Source of the DNA: Sepioteuthis lessoniana
Taxonomy: Eukaryota; Mollusca; Cephalopoda; Myopsida; Loliginidae
Length of the DNA: 64,000 nt
Reading direction: 5' to 3'
Assembly: GCA_963585895.1 (NCBI GenBank)
Contig: OY757904.1
Span: 6,738,630-6,802,629, forward strand
Below, piece by piece: positions 22,591 to 35,850 of the stretch. The stretch's first letter is position 1; every line of letters starts with the position of its first letter. The notes under the pieces were generated by a model. That model had not been told where the DNA came from. It did not search any database and worked only from the letters and a program-made list of their open reading frames with translations. The position numbers and the translations under genes are program-made.

Positions 22591-23186
22591 TCACCAAAAT
22601 TACCTACGATGAAAGACAGGTGAAAATGATCAAGTGTTAGAGGAGCAATACAAATAAAAAAGAATTCAATTGACTTTTCCTTCTGTAGAAATTATAGACA
22701 ATCTCAAATCATCTCTCATAAAACAACTACTTTTTAAGCAATGGCATTAATTCTTTTTCTTAAACTCATTTTTCAAAATTACAGTTAATCTTATTTTCAA
22801 ATGGCATGCTAAAATTTGATCTGTAAGAGCCATCTCTAAATTAAATAAGAAATTAATTAATTCTTCTCAGAAGAAGTAGATGACTCAAACATCATTTTAG
22901 CTGAGTTAGGCCAACTTTGAAATATACAACAGAAAAGTTTCTAACGACTTACAAGAATTTTTTTTGTTGTTCTGATACTGGGAATATTTAAATATAATTG
23001 AAAATAATAACTGAGAAGGGTTACTTTCTCTAATTTTTCAATCAGTCTCTTCATAAGACAAAAATATTCTTCACCCAAATCCACAAAAAAGAATAGGATT
23101 GAATAAAATTTCTAACAATCACTGTATTGTTTTTCATCAAATTTAGCCGACTTAACGAATTCAGAAATATAAAAGATTGGACTTAC

Positions 23187-23378
23187 CTTATTCTTGCTAA
23201 ATACAAGAATATTTCGAGCAGCTAAATCTCGGTGGATTAGACGCTTACTTTCTAGATAAGCCATTCCATCACAGATTTGCTGAGCAAAATCACAAAGCCT
23301 AGGAATAGGGAAGTCAAGTCGTATTATAGGCTCTTTTAGGCACTCAAGAAGAGAACGCATAGGTGCCAACTCTGTCAC
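23187..23378 (-). CDS. Ack-like: Ack-like hinge and catalytic-loop exon
   Basis: A 64-codon phase-0 exon. The acceptor is TTTTTAG^GTG and the donor is AATAAG^GTAAGT. It reads [17 protein letters not shown], a helix with the [18 protein letters not shown] stretch, then [19 protein letters not shown] Asp, Ala-Ala-Arg-Asn (tyrosine-kinase type catalytic loop) and the metal-binding Asn are all present. The neighbouring joins are MLV/TEL and KNK/VKI, as in the family. Confidence 0.97.
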
Positions 23379-26300
23379 CTAAAAAGAAACAGATTAAAAT
23401 GAGAAAATCTTGATAACTCAGTTTCATACTTTAAATGAATTTAGAAAATAGAAAACAATTGTTTTAATTTATTTGTAACTTATGAAAATACATCCAAGCA
23501 TTTCTATTTAACTAACAGCAAAAAAGAACTTTCAGTTATTTCATAACATCTTTTTAACATCAATATTTTAGGCATGAAAAGAAAAAAAAAATGGATAGGA
23601 TTCTATTTGATAAATTGACTACCCTAACTGATCATCTTGAATTAAACATCTGTGATAAAGATTATTAAATCTATTAATCAATATATTATATATCTAGAAA
23701 TGATTTTGGTTTCTAATCAATTTAGACAAACCTAGATAACCAATCTATTGAGAGAAAAAAGTTTGTAAAATAGTTCATCTTCATGCTGCTAGAAAAAAAG
23801 ATTCTGGTATCAAACATACACTATGATATAGAATCAGATATTTGTTTATATTTTGTAAGACTATGTAAAAATAATTCACATTTTTTCTTAGATGTCAACA
23901 CTCAAATTTTATTTTAAAAATTTACAGTTAATCAGCTATTGGATTCTAATAAAACTTCAGTCCATATTTTTCAAATTTTCTATCCTAAATAGATGAAAAA
24001 AATTTTAAATAAGTACTAAAGCATGGAAAAAAATGTAATAAATTTTTTTTAATTTAGGCCAAATACTTTCAAATTTAGTTTGTTGAAAAAGTTGGGTTTT
24101 TTTTGTTGTTTCTTTTAAATAATCAAATATTTTTTGATAAAAATATATACTAAATATTTCATTTAACTAGACATCCTTGAAAATTCTTGTTTTATTCTTT
24201 CACTATCGGGACATGTTGAATGTTTTTTCATTAGAAAGTTGAATAATTAAAATTTTTTGAAAATAGTCTAATTCAAAATTATAAAAATCTTTTATAAAAA
24301 TTCAGATTATTATTCATACTATTGAGAAGAGTTATTACAAAAAATTCTGATGTAATTTAGGAAAACTATGCTATTTAAAAGAATAAAAAATTATCACATC
24401 AAACTGTCTCCAAACAGCATAGGTACTGTTAAAAAAACTATGAAACTGGCGACTTCAGTCAGTTGTATTCCTTGAGCAGATATTTGTATTTTTTTTCAAA
24501 ATTACGATCAACCTATGATCAAATTGTTTTTCTTAAATTTATAAGTTCACATACAAAAATATAGTATGTAACATAAGATAACTCAAGAAATATGATTGAA
24601 GATACTCAATATTCTATTAATAATCAAATGATGAGTGATTTCATTAATTTTTCAAAATTATGATTGATTTAGTCAATTATGTTTGATAAAATTATTTCAA
24701 AGCAATTGTTGTTTCCAACAACTGAAAAAATACCAATAAAAAAGTACATACAATTATGAATGTTTCATGTAAATTCCTAGATAATAACATTTTTTTTTTC
24801 ATTCTTTAATCAATCTGATCATATAGTGATAAGATTAAAATCATAGAAAATAGTACAAATATTTTCACATTAACTATCATATTAATGTTAATGATGAATA
24901 AAGGATAATTAAATAAAAAAATAAAAAAAACTCTACTCAAAAGTTTTTAAATCCAAAATTGACGAAAATTTGAAAGATGAAAATAAATTTTTGAGAAACC
25001 TAAAGTTTCAAAATATGTAAACAAAGTGGATTTTATTCACATAAAAATTAATTGAGAAATGAAAAAAATAACATTAGCTGTAGAGATCCTTACATTTGTA
25101 TTCATTCAATAAAAAAGTTTAACCTTCAAAAATTTTTAGTTTTTTCATTTGAATTTTTCATGTTTATTTTCTTCAATAAATATTTTATTACCATAAACAG
25201 AAATTAATTATTTTTTTTTATTACTCATCATTTGAGGGCAGTGAATTTTTATATTAAGTCATTACATGAAGGATGAGTTATGATATCTCCAGTGATAAGT
25301 AAAAAAAAAAAACAAAATGTTAAATATTTATTACCAATCTATATTAGCACATAAATTCACAAAAGTACAGATATTGAGTATTCTAAGCATAAATGTACTC
25401 TCTGAGACAGATACTCTAATCTGTCTGTTCAAAGCAGAGTTCTTTAATAGAATTCATTTATAAGTTACATATTAAAGTTTAGATAAAATTTCTGCTAAAA
25501 AAATTAGTTTAGAACAGCTAACAATATATGCCCGTATATGAATCAAGCACAGATAATTTTGGAATTTCATAAATTGAAATAAAACATCAATAAATGGAGC
25601 AACTATATAAGGGATTAAGAGACATGATCAAGAAATAGATTTAAGGATGCACTAATAGACAGAAATTAATTCCAGCTTTAAAAAATACATTGAGGAAAAT
25701 AATGCCAAAAAGAACATTTTTAATCCAAGAATTCTGCCAGTTGGTATTTTATAATAAGAGAACCTCTGAAAATAATTTTCTCTTCATTCATTATTTTTTT
25801 CCAAAATTTGATTTTTTTTTTTTTAAAGATTCTTCACTTAGATTTAATTAAATAATTCAAACTTATTGACTTAATAATTTTTTATACCTTTATCAATACA
25901 CATCATTTAATAAAGATCATAAGTTAACATCAATTCCTAATATTAACAATCTTGGAATTACATTAAGAAAAAGGTGAATATATTCATATTGGAATGAAAA
26001 TAAAAAGTCAATCAATTTTTTTTTTTAAATTTATCTTTAAGATTTGGTAGAGCTGTTTTGATCAAAAACAAAAATTATCAACTCTATACTAAAGTCAAAA
26101 TGAATGGAAAATTTTATGGAAAAAATAAGGAAAATGTAAAAAAAAAAAAATGAAACTATTCTGGATCAGATTCATTCATCCTAAGTAGGCAAGAAAAACA
26201 CTTTATAAAGCTGCAAATTTAATTTGTGTTATCTCCTGACATTTCCAGTTTAAAATTTTTTGTTGTTGGGTATTTTTTTTAGGGGGTTATTTGAAACTGG

Positions 26301-26424
26301 GGCTGCACTTGGCTGTTAAATTTTAACATGATTATAAAAGTTTATTCTCAATGCAATAAAATCTTTAAACCTAAAATAGTTGTCACAATAGTCCAGCAAA
26401 GTTGAACAATAAAACAAAGTATAC

Positions 26425-26461
<37 letters not shown>

Positions 26462-26910
26462 CATAGGAGTAATGATGAAAAGTAATGGAAAAGTTTATTT
26501 TTCATATAAACATTTTTATTATTTCAATTTTCTTTCTATTTTTCTGATAACTATTTTTCAGAAAGGAAGACATTCTATTAATCTGTCATTCTCATGATTA
26601 CACTTATGCTATAATTTAATAGTTTTCTTGTAACTTAATTGAAGAAACAAAATATAATTGTCATCAGAATTAAGTCATAAAAACTTTAGAAAATATACCG
26701 TTATAAAGCAATGCAGCATACATACAAACATTTATGTCAAAAGCACTCAAAAACAAGCAACAAATTTTCCTACCAAACAGTTATGATTGAATATTTTTAA
26801 CAAGTGTATAAAATTTTACAATTAAAGTGTGCAAATCATAAACTAGACATTTTATAAAAAAATAGTGTTGATTGAAACATGAAAATTTTATATGCCAATA
26901 ATATACTTAC
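23379..26910. other. Intron, no recognised element
   Basis: 3.5 kb of very A+T-rich DNA with poly(A)/poly(T) runs (for example 28 A at about 26430). I see no exon or clear mobile element. A short GGGGCTGCACTTGGCTGT motif near 26300 resembles the complement of sequence at 10.87 kb. Confidence 0.65.
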
Positions 26911-27063
26911 CAACATCAGAGAATTTTCTTTGTCAAGGACAACGCCAAACATGCGTACAATATTCTCATGGTCAATAGTCTGCATAATGTTAGCTTCTTT
27001 TAAAAATTCGGGGACCCCATTTTGCATTCGATCCCGACTCAAACATTTTATAGCAACTTGGAC
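26911..27063 (-). CDS. Ack-like: Ack-like kinase N-lobe exon (VAIK, helix C)
   Basis: A 51-codon phase-0 exon. The acceptor is TTGCAG^GTC and the donor is ATGTTG^GTAAGT. It contains VQVAIKCLSRDRMQNGVPEF, LKEANIMQTIDHENIVRMFG and VVLDKENSLML. The ATP-anchoring Lys (VAIK) and the helix-C Glu (KEANIM) are intact. Confidence 0.97.
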
Positions 27064-29443
27064 CTGCAATTGAAAGAAGTATTTACTTACAAATTCTGTA
27101 AAATATGGGGGGGGGCATTTTCTAATTCAATTTCCCAAAAACTACCACATTATGCTTTAATAATCACATTTACTAGTATACACAATATCGTCCGAGTCAA
27201 AAACAATTTGTAGAATTATAATAAAATCAGGCTGTAACAATATTATGTACTAGTTCTGGTTGTGTAAAATGAAAATCTCTAGTTTTAAATCATAAAATAT
27301 TTATCACATTTGCCGATTCAGTTTGTAAATTAAGAAAAAAAATTAATGCTTAAAAATTTTTCATATTTTCTGATTTTTGGTAAGAAGACAAAAAAAAATA
27401 AGTGGTATTGAAGCTTTTTTTTTTTTTTTTTTAAACTTTCTGCCTTTAAGTGATGAGATACTAAAACAAAAATCTAATTCAAATATTTTCTGACTAATAC
27501 ATTGCTTTCTTTAATTTCACTAACAGAACCATTTCAGATTTAAATATATTTTTCTAGATGTTTTAGAATTGCTAACTATTCTTAAATATTAAAAAAAATC
27601 AATTTGTTTGAAGTATTTATCAAAACTATCATTTTTAAAAAGTCTGAATTCTTGTATTCATTTCATTTTCCATATTAAAAGGCTAACCTAGTATTGTTTT
27701 AATTCCATCACTGTTCAATGCAAAAACGTCTTTATGGAAGAACAGTAAATATAAATGAGGGTGGGCTTTTAAATCAAATAATGTACAGCAACATATAAGT
27801 TTGCGATTAGTTGATAGGTGGAGAAAAAATAAAGCCACACATATCCTCATGACAAAAGGAAGATTTTAAAAAAGAAGACACAAACAATGAAAAAATACTT
27901 TTTAGTTAGGAAACCTATATCGGCCTTTACATTAAATGTGGTGGTGATAATGTTGGCAGCATTTTAAAAAATTTAAAACGAGTAACAAAATTATCAAAAA
28001 CAAAAATGAATTTAAACTTCAGACTAATACCTAAAGAGACAAAAATATAAAAATAATAAAAGAATATATATATATATCTTTTTTATATTAGATTAAATCA
28101 GTTTTTGGTGTTCAGAATTGACATAAAGCATATAAAGTTGAAATCAAATAAAATAATTTTAAACTATAAAAGACAAGAGATTACTAAAAAGTAATATATA
28201 AACCCCCACACACCACTATTTAAACTTAAATGTATCATGCAAATTTTTTTAAAGACTACTTTTATTGTTTCTAAAAAAACCTAAAAAGATTTTACCAATA
28301 TTCATAGATGTAAAATTAAGTTTTACATAGTTTTAAAGATGTCAGTGATTCTAAAACAATGTAAAACTTAAATTTTATTAGCCAAGTTTACATTTGTATT
28401 TCTACAAAAAATGATTAATAAAAACAAAGATTTATCATGAAGAAAAACAATTTTATTGTTTTTAGTGAAATTATATTTTTACAAAACTATTTTTGCCTAA
28501 ATGACTCAAAATTAAATAGTAACAAAAAAAGAAAAGATAAGATAAGATAATAGGGCAAGTAAAAAATGTTGCAATATTTTTGTATGTGCCAATTTACAGC
28601 ACGTATATCACATAACCAAAATAGTTCAAACTGTTGTAGGTTGTATCATGGTAGTTAATATGAAATTTATGCTTTCAGAGTTCAAACTCGGCCATAATGC
28701 CACAGAACCATAAACATTTGATCCAGAAAAGGCAAAAGTGCAGCTGATTACAGTAACCAGATGGTTCAAGAAATTTTGCTCAGGTTTCAAGAACCTTGAT
28801 GATCATGTAAGGCAAACAAAAGTGCAGATTCTGAGGTCATGCTTCAAGCTATAGAGGCAAATCCAGTGAGTAGCCCTCAAAGAGTATCAGGCGAGTTTTT
28901 TGACATCTCAGTCCAGAGTGGTTCATCTTCATCACTATGGCAAAAAGCATCCACAACTGTTGAATTGTGCCTCATATTACTAAAATATTGCAAAACTTTT
29001 GACTCATCCTAATAATTGGCAATTCAAAGTAGGAAAAGAGAAGAAAAATAAGACTGAATTAACATAGAAAGATAAAATTTCACATATTTTAGTCCTCAGT
29101 TACTTCCACAAAAATTAATACCTAGTGTCAGATTTACAAAGTATTTTTTTTTATTTACTCTGATTAAAATAAAACAAAATCAACAATTTTCAACATACTT
29201 CATAATGTTTATAGTGAAAAGCAAGACAAAATTCACAACAAAGAACATTTCCATTCCAAGTCTCATCTAAATGAGTTCTAAATAGAATACTAACTTTACA
29301 ACGCCTATCATCGTGGCACTTAAACTCAAATACATGCCATATATTAAAGAAATTTCTTTATATCTAAATGTTTCAAGTATAATTTCAACTTAAAACAATC
29401 CATTAAGTAAAGAATACATTGTTAAACTTTACAAATAACTTAC
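27064..29443. other. Intron with a mariner N-terminal fragment
   Basis: A+T-rich. The only element I can name is the mariner fragment at 28.66-29.01 kb. Confidence 0.65.
28660..29010 (+). pseudogene. Mariner transposase N-terminal fragment
   Basis: The plus strand reads MKFMLSEFKLGHNATEP, VTRWFKKFCSGFKNLDDH, QAIEAN-like, RVSG-like and SQSRVVHLHHYGKK in shifting frames. These are the helix-turn-helix half of a mariner transposase. The catalytic half is absent and the piece ends near 29.0 kb. Different subfamily from the 12.4-kb relic. Confidence 0.75.
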
Positions 29444-29650
29444 TTTTTCATCATTTTCCGTAGTCCATATTGCTTGTTGAACTACTCCAAATTCCCCTTC
29501 TCCAAGAGTTTTATTTGCCGTAATAGAATCGGCTGGGATGATTTGCTTCCCTGAAGGTCTTATGTAAGAGACGGGCCGTGATATTCGGTGTTCTGGTGGG
29601 GATGGGCTCAAGGAACGTCCCACAGAAGTATCACCGGCCCGTAGTATGGC
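29444..29650 (-). CDS. Ack-like: Ack-like N-terminal linker and glycine-loop exon
   Basis: A 69-codon phase-0 exon. The acceptor is CTTTTAG^GCC and the donor is GAAAAA^GTAAGT. It starts AILRAGDTSVGRSLSPSPPE, passes through SGKQIIPADSITANKTLG and reaches the nucleotide loop GEGEFGVVQQAIW. IIPADSI directly before the kinase domain is a shared feature of Ack-like proteins (from memory). The sequence before it, normally a SAM-like domain, must come from upstream exon(s). Confidence 0.95.
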
Positions 29651-30429
29651 CTAAAAGTAGAAGAAAAACAAATCAAATTACAATGGAAGAACATTTTCTA
29701 ATATCTACATAAGGAATAAAAGACAAAAAAAAAATGATCTAGATATATTAACAAGTAGTATAATAGATCTTTAAACATCAATTCCCATAAGATTTTACAA
29801 CTGAAATGAATAACACAAATATACTTAAAACATTTGATAAAAAGAAAATATAATACACACAAACAGAACAAGGAAAAGACTCATTTTCAAGCTTGAGAAG
29901 TATTTAAGTGATAATTTGAAGCATTTTAATAGCAGATTTAAATTTCCTGAAAAATGGATATTTAAATTTTAAAATATATTCATCATTAAAAGGATTCCTC
30001 AAAATCATCAAGATTTAAAAGTTGCTGGTAAAAGAGATTGGAGAAAAAAAAAAAAAAAAAGATTCCACAAGATTGGTTAAGTAATATGAAAAGTGTGTGA
30101 ATAGTCATTGTTAGTAAAAGTTTTGTAAATATCGTCACAGGTGTATATCCAAATACTTTTTACTATTTTTTTTTTTAAATTTACTAATCATATTTGCTGT
30201 ACATATTTGTTTTATACTCAATTTTATATAAAAATACACTTTAAAATTGCTAATTTCAAACACATTTATGATGTTGACATATATTAAATGAATATTTATT
30301 GCAATGTCCAAATATTTTTCTGTATTGTTGTACACACAATCATAAAACACTGAAAATTTTAATTATTAACAAAAAATAAATTGCTGAAATATAAAACAAA
30401 AATCTTTCAAGTTGTTGCATTAGAATAAT
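29651..30429. other. Intron, no recognised element
   Basis: A+T-rich, nothing recognised. Confidence 0.65.
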
Positions 30430-32420
30430 AATGACAGACTGGCTATTAAAATGAATAGATGCTTAGAAGCAGACATAGCCAAATGGATGACCAAGGGAAA
30501 AGACCACCCTGATCCAGGAACCACCCCCAAGCAATCATAGACCTATAATGTGCCTACTTATGATGTGGAAAATACTAACGGCACAAATTAAAGAGAAGAT
30601 TTATTATTCGTTAATAAGCCATGGATTGTTCCCTGAGGAACAGAAGGGATGCCACGAAGGGACCAGCAGAGGAGGAGAGCTACTGTATATTGATCAATAC
30701 ATCATCAAGGAGAGCAAAATGAGATGCAAAAATCTACCTATGGCATAAATTGATTACAGAAAGGTACACAATATGGTCCCCCAAAACTGGATAATAGACG
30801 GTCTTAAACTGTACAAGATATCTGATGAAGTCATAAAATTTACTGAGAAAACCCTGAAAATCTGGAAAGTGAAATTGATAGTAGGAGAAAAAAAAAGCTG
30901 AAATGAAAGTCCAGAGAGATATCTTTCATGGAGATGCGCTATCACTATTTATGATTGCAACTATACCACTCAATGACATACTTAGAAAATGCACAAGTGG
31001 ATATAAACTTACTAAATCACAGGAAAAGATCAATTACCTAATGTACATGGACAACATCAGTTTGCCAGAAATTAATAAGAACTAGAAACCCTAATACAGG
31101 CAGTGAGGATATACAGACAGGACATAAGGATGGAATTTGGTATAGAAAAATGCACCATGCTAATTAATGAGAAATGGGAAACAACATATAAAATACTTGG
31201 AAATATTAGAAGCAGATCATTAAACAAATGGAGATGAAGGAAAAAAAATTTTAAAAGACCCTCTCAAGAAAATGAGGAAACTACTCAAAACCAAACAGAA
31301 ACCTCCTCAAAGGGATAAACACCTGGGCTGTCCCCTTCGTGAGATACTTGGGACCACTGATGAAATGGAAGAGAAAGGAATTTAAACAAATAAACCAGAG
31401 AACAGGAAAACTCATGACAATGCATAAGACTTTACATCCCAGAGATGACAGAGAGACCGTATGGGTCAAGAAAAAAAAAAGGAGGAAGAGGAAATGCCAA
31501 AATTCAAGATAGCGTTGATGCATTGATATAAAGACTTAAAAATTACATTAAAAATGTTGAGGAAGACTGATTACAGCAATGAAAAACTATACAGAAAACA
31601 GAAGTATCAACCAAAGAAAAATAATCAGAAAACAAAAATTGAAGTAAAAAACAACTGTATAGACATTTCAAGCAACAAGCAAGTGAAATCACACACAAGA
31701 AAACTTGGATATGGCTAAGAAAGGGAAACCTTAAGAGAGAAACTGAATCTCTTCTGATAGTTAACAGCACAAAACAATGCCATAAGGACTATGTCATAGC
31801 AAAAATAGACAAGGCACAAAAAAGTAAAAAAATGTAGATTATATGGTGATAAAGATGAAACATCCAATTATAAGCAAATGCAGTAAATTAGTGCAAAAAG
31901 AGTATAAGACTAGGCACAACTAAATGGGGAAGGTGATCCACTGGGAATAGTGAAAGAAATTTAAATTTGACCATCCAAATAAATGAATCAGAATCCATGC
32001 TGGAAAATGAGATGAATTAAATTCTCTGGGATTTTGAGATACAAACAGATTACCTAATCTCGGGCTGACAACCAGACCTTGTAATAATCAACAACAAAAA
32101 AAATAAAATAAAATAAAATAAAGAGAACCAGCCGAATAGTATACTTTGCTATTCCGGCTGACCACAGGATGAAACTGAAAGAAAGCGAAAAAAAAGATAA
32201 GTACCTAGACCTTGCTAGAGATCTGAAAAAAACTATGGAACATGAAAGTGATACCAATTGTAATTGGTGCACTTGGTAGAGTTACCAAAGGATTGATAAA
32301 GGGACTAGAGGACTTAGAAATAACAGGACGAATGGAGACCATCCAAACAACAGCATTAAGATCGGCCAGAATACTAAGAAGCCTAGAGAGTTAAGGAGAC
32401 TTGCAGTCACTCTAACTCCA
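30430..32420 (+). pseudogene. R4/Dong-like LINE relic: RT plus restriction-like endonuclease
   Basis: Plus-strand blocks in order: KWMTKGKD; MCLLMMWKILTAQIKEKIYY; LFPEEQKGCHEGTSRG; WIDYRKVHNMVP; DIFHGDALSLFM; INYLMYMDNIS, where the catalytic (F/Y)xDD box reads YMDN at 31044-31055; RMEFGIEKCTML; INTWAVPFVRYLGP; LMTMHKTLHPRDD; and near the end QPDLVIINN (32069) and IVYFAIPADHR (about 32138), a PD..D/E-type endonuclease block. RT followed by this endonuclease is the R2/R4-type layout. Many stops and frameshifts, and an A-rich AAAAT-type tract splits the endonuclease. Dead copy. Confidence 0.8.
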
Positions 32421-32821
32421 GTGTGAATAAAAGGTTGTATAAAAGCAGAATATTGAAAGAAATTTAATTATCAATAAATATATTACTAAAAGCTTGAAAA
32501 TATTCAAATGAACAAAATATCTATAACAAAAGCAGCAACAAAAGTAATTTCCTCAATACAGAAAAAAAATAAGATGACTTTTTAGCATTTAGCTAAAAGA
32601 AAATATTACCAACAAAAAAGCATAGATACTTGCTGACATAACTTGTAAAGTCCTTTTTTATTTATTTTAACTAATTTTTCTAAAAGTATATAGAATATTT
32701 CAAAAATAAAATGATTAAGCTTAAAATACAATTCTAAAAGATTAGGTAGGATCATTCTTAGATGCAAATAAGAAAATATTTGTGAAAACTCAATACTTTT
32801 TTTTCTTTTTCACTTAATAAC

Positions 32822-32823
<2 letters not shown>

Positions 32824-32867
<44 letters not shown>
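32824..32867. repeat. (AT)n microsatellite
   Basis: About 22 dinucleotides between the R4-like relic and a less A+T-rich block. Confidence 0.95.
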
Positions 32868-32871
<4 letters not shown>

Positions 32872-32894
32872 CTTTATCATTTTCTCAAAGTCAA

Positions 32895-33125
32895 TTGGCC
32901 CGGTCGGCTGGAGCTGCAGAATACACAAACTGCATCTCTGCAAAAGGGTAAAACTCCCTCAACGAGTGTCCTAAATATGACACTAAACAATCTGATGGTG
33001 AGGCTCTAGCAATGCCGGGGCTTTGGGGAATATGGAGTACCCCTTTATTGCCATCACTCCCAGATCCACTCTAGCCTGGAGTAGTAGCACCTGATAGGGT
33101 CCTATAATAGAATACAAATTTCTTT
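32895..33125. repeat. Unassigned G+C-richer block
   Basis: Begins GGCCCGGTCGGCTGGAGCTG and contains AATGCCGGGGC; clearly unlike its surroundings. No ORF or tRNA boxes recognised. Probably a dispersed repeat. Confidence 0.3.
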
Positions 33126-34556
33126 AGTTTAGATAAATCAACAAAGAACACATAGGAATATTCTAGAAAAAAAAAAAAGGGATAAAAATCTCACATAGTA
33201 TTCACACTCTTATATTTTTAAACCAATCAGCAAAGGACACCTAGAATAGAATATTCTAGAAAAATCGGATCAAAAACTAACTTGTAGAAAAATTTGTTAC
33301 AGAAACAAAAATAGTTAGGTTCCAAAATAAATAAGTCATTTCTGTGAATCTGATTGATTAAGACAAGTCATGGGTTGTGTCTTCACAGATGTTCTGTGCA
33401 TTTGAACTTTATTTGACCTGTAATAAAATAGTTTACTTGGATCCACTTTTATTTTACCCAAAAGTATAAATACCAATTTTTTTTTTTTTTTTTTTTTTAG
33501 TTCAAAGTAGAGATCAACAGACCAGCAGACAGGTACAGCACTGTACAGAATGATAGATTGAATGGCGAGTAGAATAGACCAAGAGACTTATACATACACG
33601 TATGTAAGTACAAGTCTATCTTATCGCTTTAGTTCAGACTACTATGAACATACACACATTCAATTTGACTGACAATATTCATGTTTTACACACACACACA
33701 CACACCTTTTATATAATCATTCCCTAGCCATTGTCAAGTTGATATAAAATATAAAATTGTTTTTTAATGTTCTTGTTTTTGTCAAATTTCTCTTTTCTAC
33801 GTTGTTTGTACAAATTGTCTTGCATTATTGGGGAACCAACACCCAAAGCTTTACTTTTCACTGAACCTCAGGAAATACTATTCCTCCACGCTATCTATGG
33901 GTCAAATAGAACTAAACTGTGTGCTTATGCTAAACTGAACTGTTTGAAATAGAACCGTTTTGACATTTAACTGAGTAAACAAAACTATACTTATACTAAA
34001 CTGAATTGTTGGAAATTGAACTGTTTATAAATAAAAAAATTGATTGGATATTAAATATCCCACATTGGTTGATGTGCCATAAAACCAAACCAAAGACAAT
34101 AATGCAAGCAAAGAAAAATGGTTTGTGATATCTGTTTCTATAAGAAATTAATTTTATTCATACAAAATCTTTGTTCCATAATCAATTAAACTTTTAACTG
34201 TTTACTTTTTATCAATATATTACAGTTACTGGCAACAAATACCCTCAAACAAATTAAGATTTGAACCTCTATATGATAAGTTTAAATTAAAGCTTTAAAA
34301 AGATCAAAATAACCACTCAACATTTTCTTTTGAATTACTGAAACTCAAGAACAGCTTGAGCTATAAACACCAAAGGTTCTGTGGATACTGACAGGACACC
34401 CAAGTAGGTTTTTATATTCATTTTTGAAAATTCAAAAACTTAAAATTTTAGTATGAGGATTTTAATTCACAAAATAAAAACCATGAGTTTACATTTGTAA
34501 AAGGAGCAATTGTCTGAAGGGTGGCATAAATGTTAACATCTTAACTCATAAGTATT

Positions 34557-34590
<34 letters not shown>

Positions 34591-34799
34591 AAAAAAAACA
34601 TATCTGGGACATATAAATTCATGGTGACTTTATATTAAAATCTGTCCATAGGATAGGATATCAGCAAGTTAGAGAGGAAGGGGGGGAAAAAAAATTAAAC
34701 ATTCCTCTTTCACTTCAAATGAATTTTTCTAAAATGCTGTATAGTCTCAGACATAAATTGAAGTATAAGATAAATAAAAAGAAACTGCATGGAATAGTT
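33126..34799. other. Intron with (CA)n tracts, otherwise unassigned
   Basis: (CA)n at 33689-33705 and 34557-34577, poly(T) near 33480, and a GGTTGATGTGCCATAAAACC motif at about 34063 shared in inverse with the 12.5-kb insertion. No exon seen. Confidence 0.6.
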
Positions 34800-35850
34800 T
34801 CACCTTATCAAAATGGATCCAGCTAAATGATGTGAGAGAATGAGAGAGAGAGGTAATAAAGAGGCCTTGGCAGCCATGGGACAAAGATGGCATTTAACAT
34901 CCTTTGACTGTAGTATGATTGTTGGACAAGAAATATAAAGCACTATCTTCAGAGTCGCAACAATCAATGTTAGTGAAGAAACTGAACTCATCACCTTCTA
35001 TGATGAGCCATCCTCCCTTGTTCGTAGCATCCTGAAACAATATTCTCATCATTGGCAGAGACATGAATCACAAATTCAGCCTACACAACTTGTCAAACAG
35101 AAATGGACAACATCTAAAAGATTTCACGATAGAAAATAGACTAACATGCCTCAATACAAACATTCAGAAAATGGAAGGACAACTATGAACCTACACATAC
35201 GAAAACAATACTAAAGCACAGATAAACTGCGTCTTTATAAATAAGAAATGGAATAATAGGACATTGAATTATGAGGCATGCTCCTCATTTGAGAGTGTGT
35301 CCTCCGATCACCGAATTATCACAGCAAAAATACGACTGAGCTTACAAAAAAATGCGACCCAAACAACCACCACCATACACTATGACTGGTCCCTGCTTAA
35401 TAAAAGGGATATTAGAGTTAAATATGCGTTAGCACTAAGAAATAAATTTGATGCACTACAGGAGAAGACAGAAACACATACTCCAAATGACGAATATGAG
35501 AATTTCGTCAATGCCCACTTAGAAGCAGCAGTGGAATGCATACCAACTAAACAAAGAACTAAACCTAGAGTCCCATAGGAGACATTAATGTTTAGAGAAA
35601 AGTGTGCAGATGTGAAAACTGCCTCCAAATGCAATAGAAAAAACCCAACCAATACCAATGCCCTGAAACTTAAAAAAAGGCACAAAATGAATTAGCTAAC
35701 ATATACCTAAAAGAAAAAAAACAGAATACATACAAAATCAGATTGATAAGATTAGAGACTCGGTTGAAGATAGACAATCTAGGATAGCATGGCGAACAGT
35801 AAACAAAGTGAGCAGAAGGAAGAGCACTGCAAAAGCTAAAATGAAAGCTA

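Larger units (their letters stand above)
21417..23186. other. Intron with an (AT)n tract and Jockey-like LINE tail
   Basis: Intron between the DFG and HRD exons. It holds the LINE relic and an AT run; the rest is A+T-rich with nothing recognised. Confidence 0.7.

Noticed and set aside
35380..35685. 101-codon minus ORF
   Set aside because: Antisense shadow of the RTE-like LINE coding sequence.
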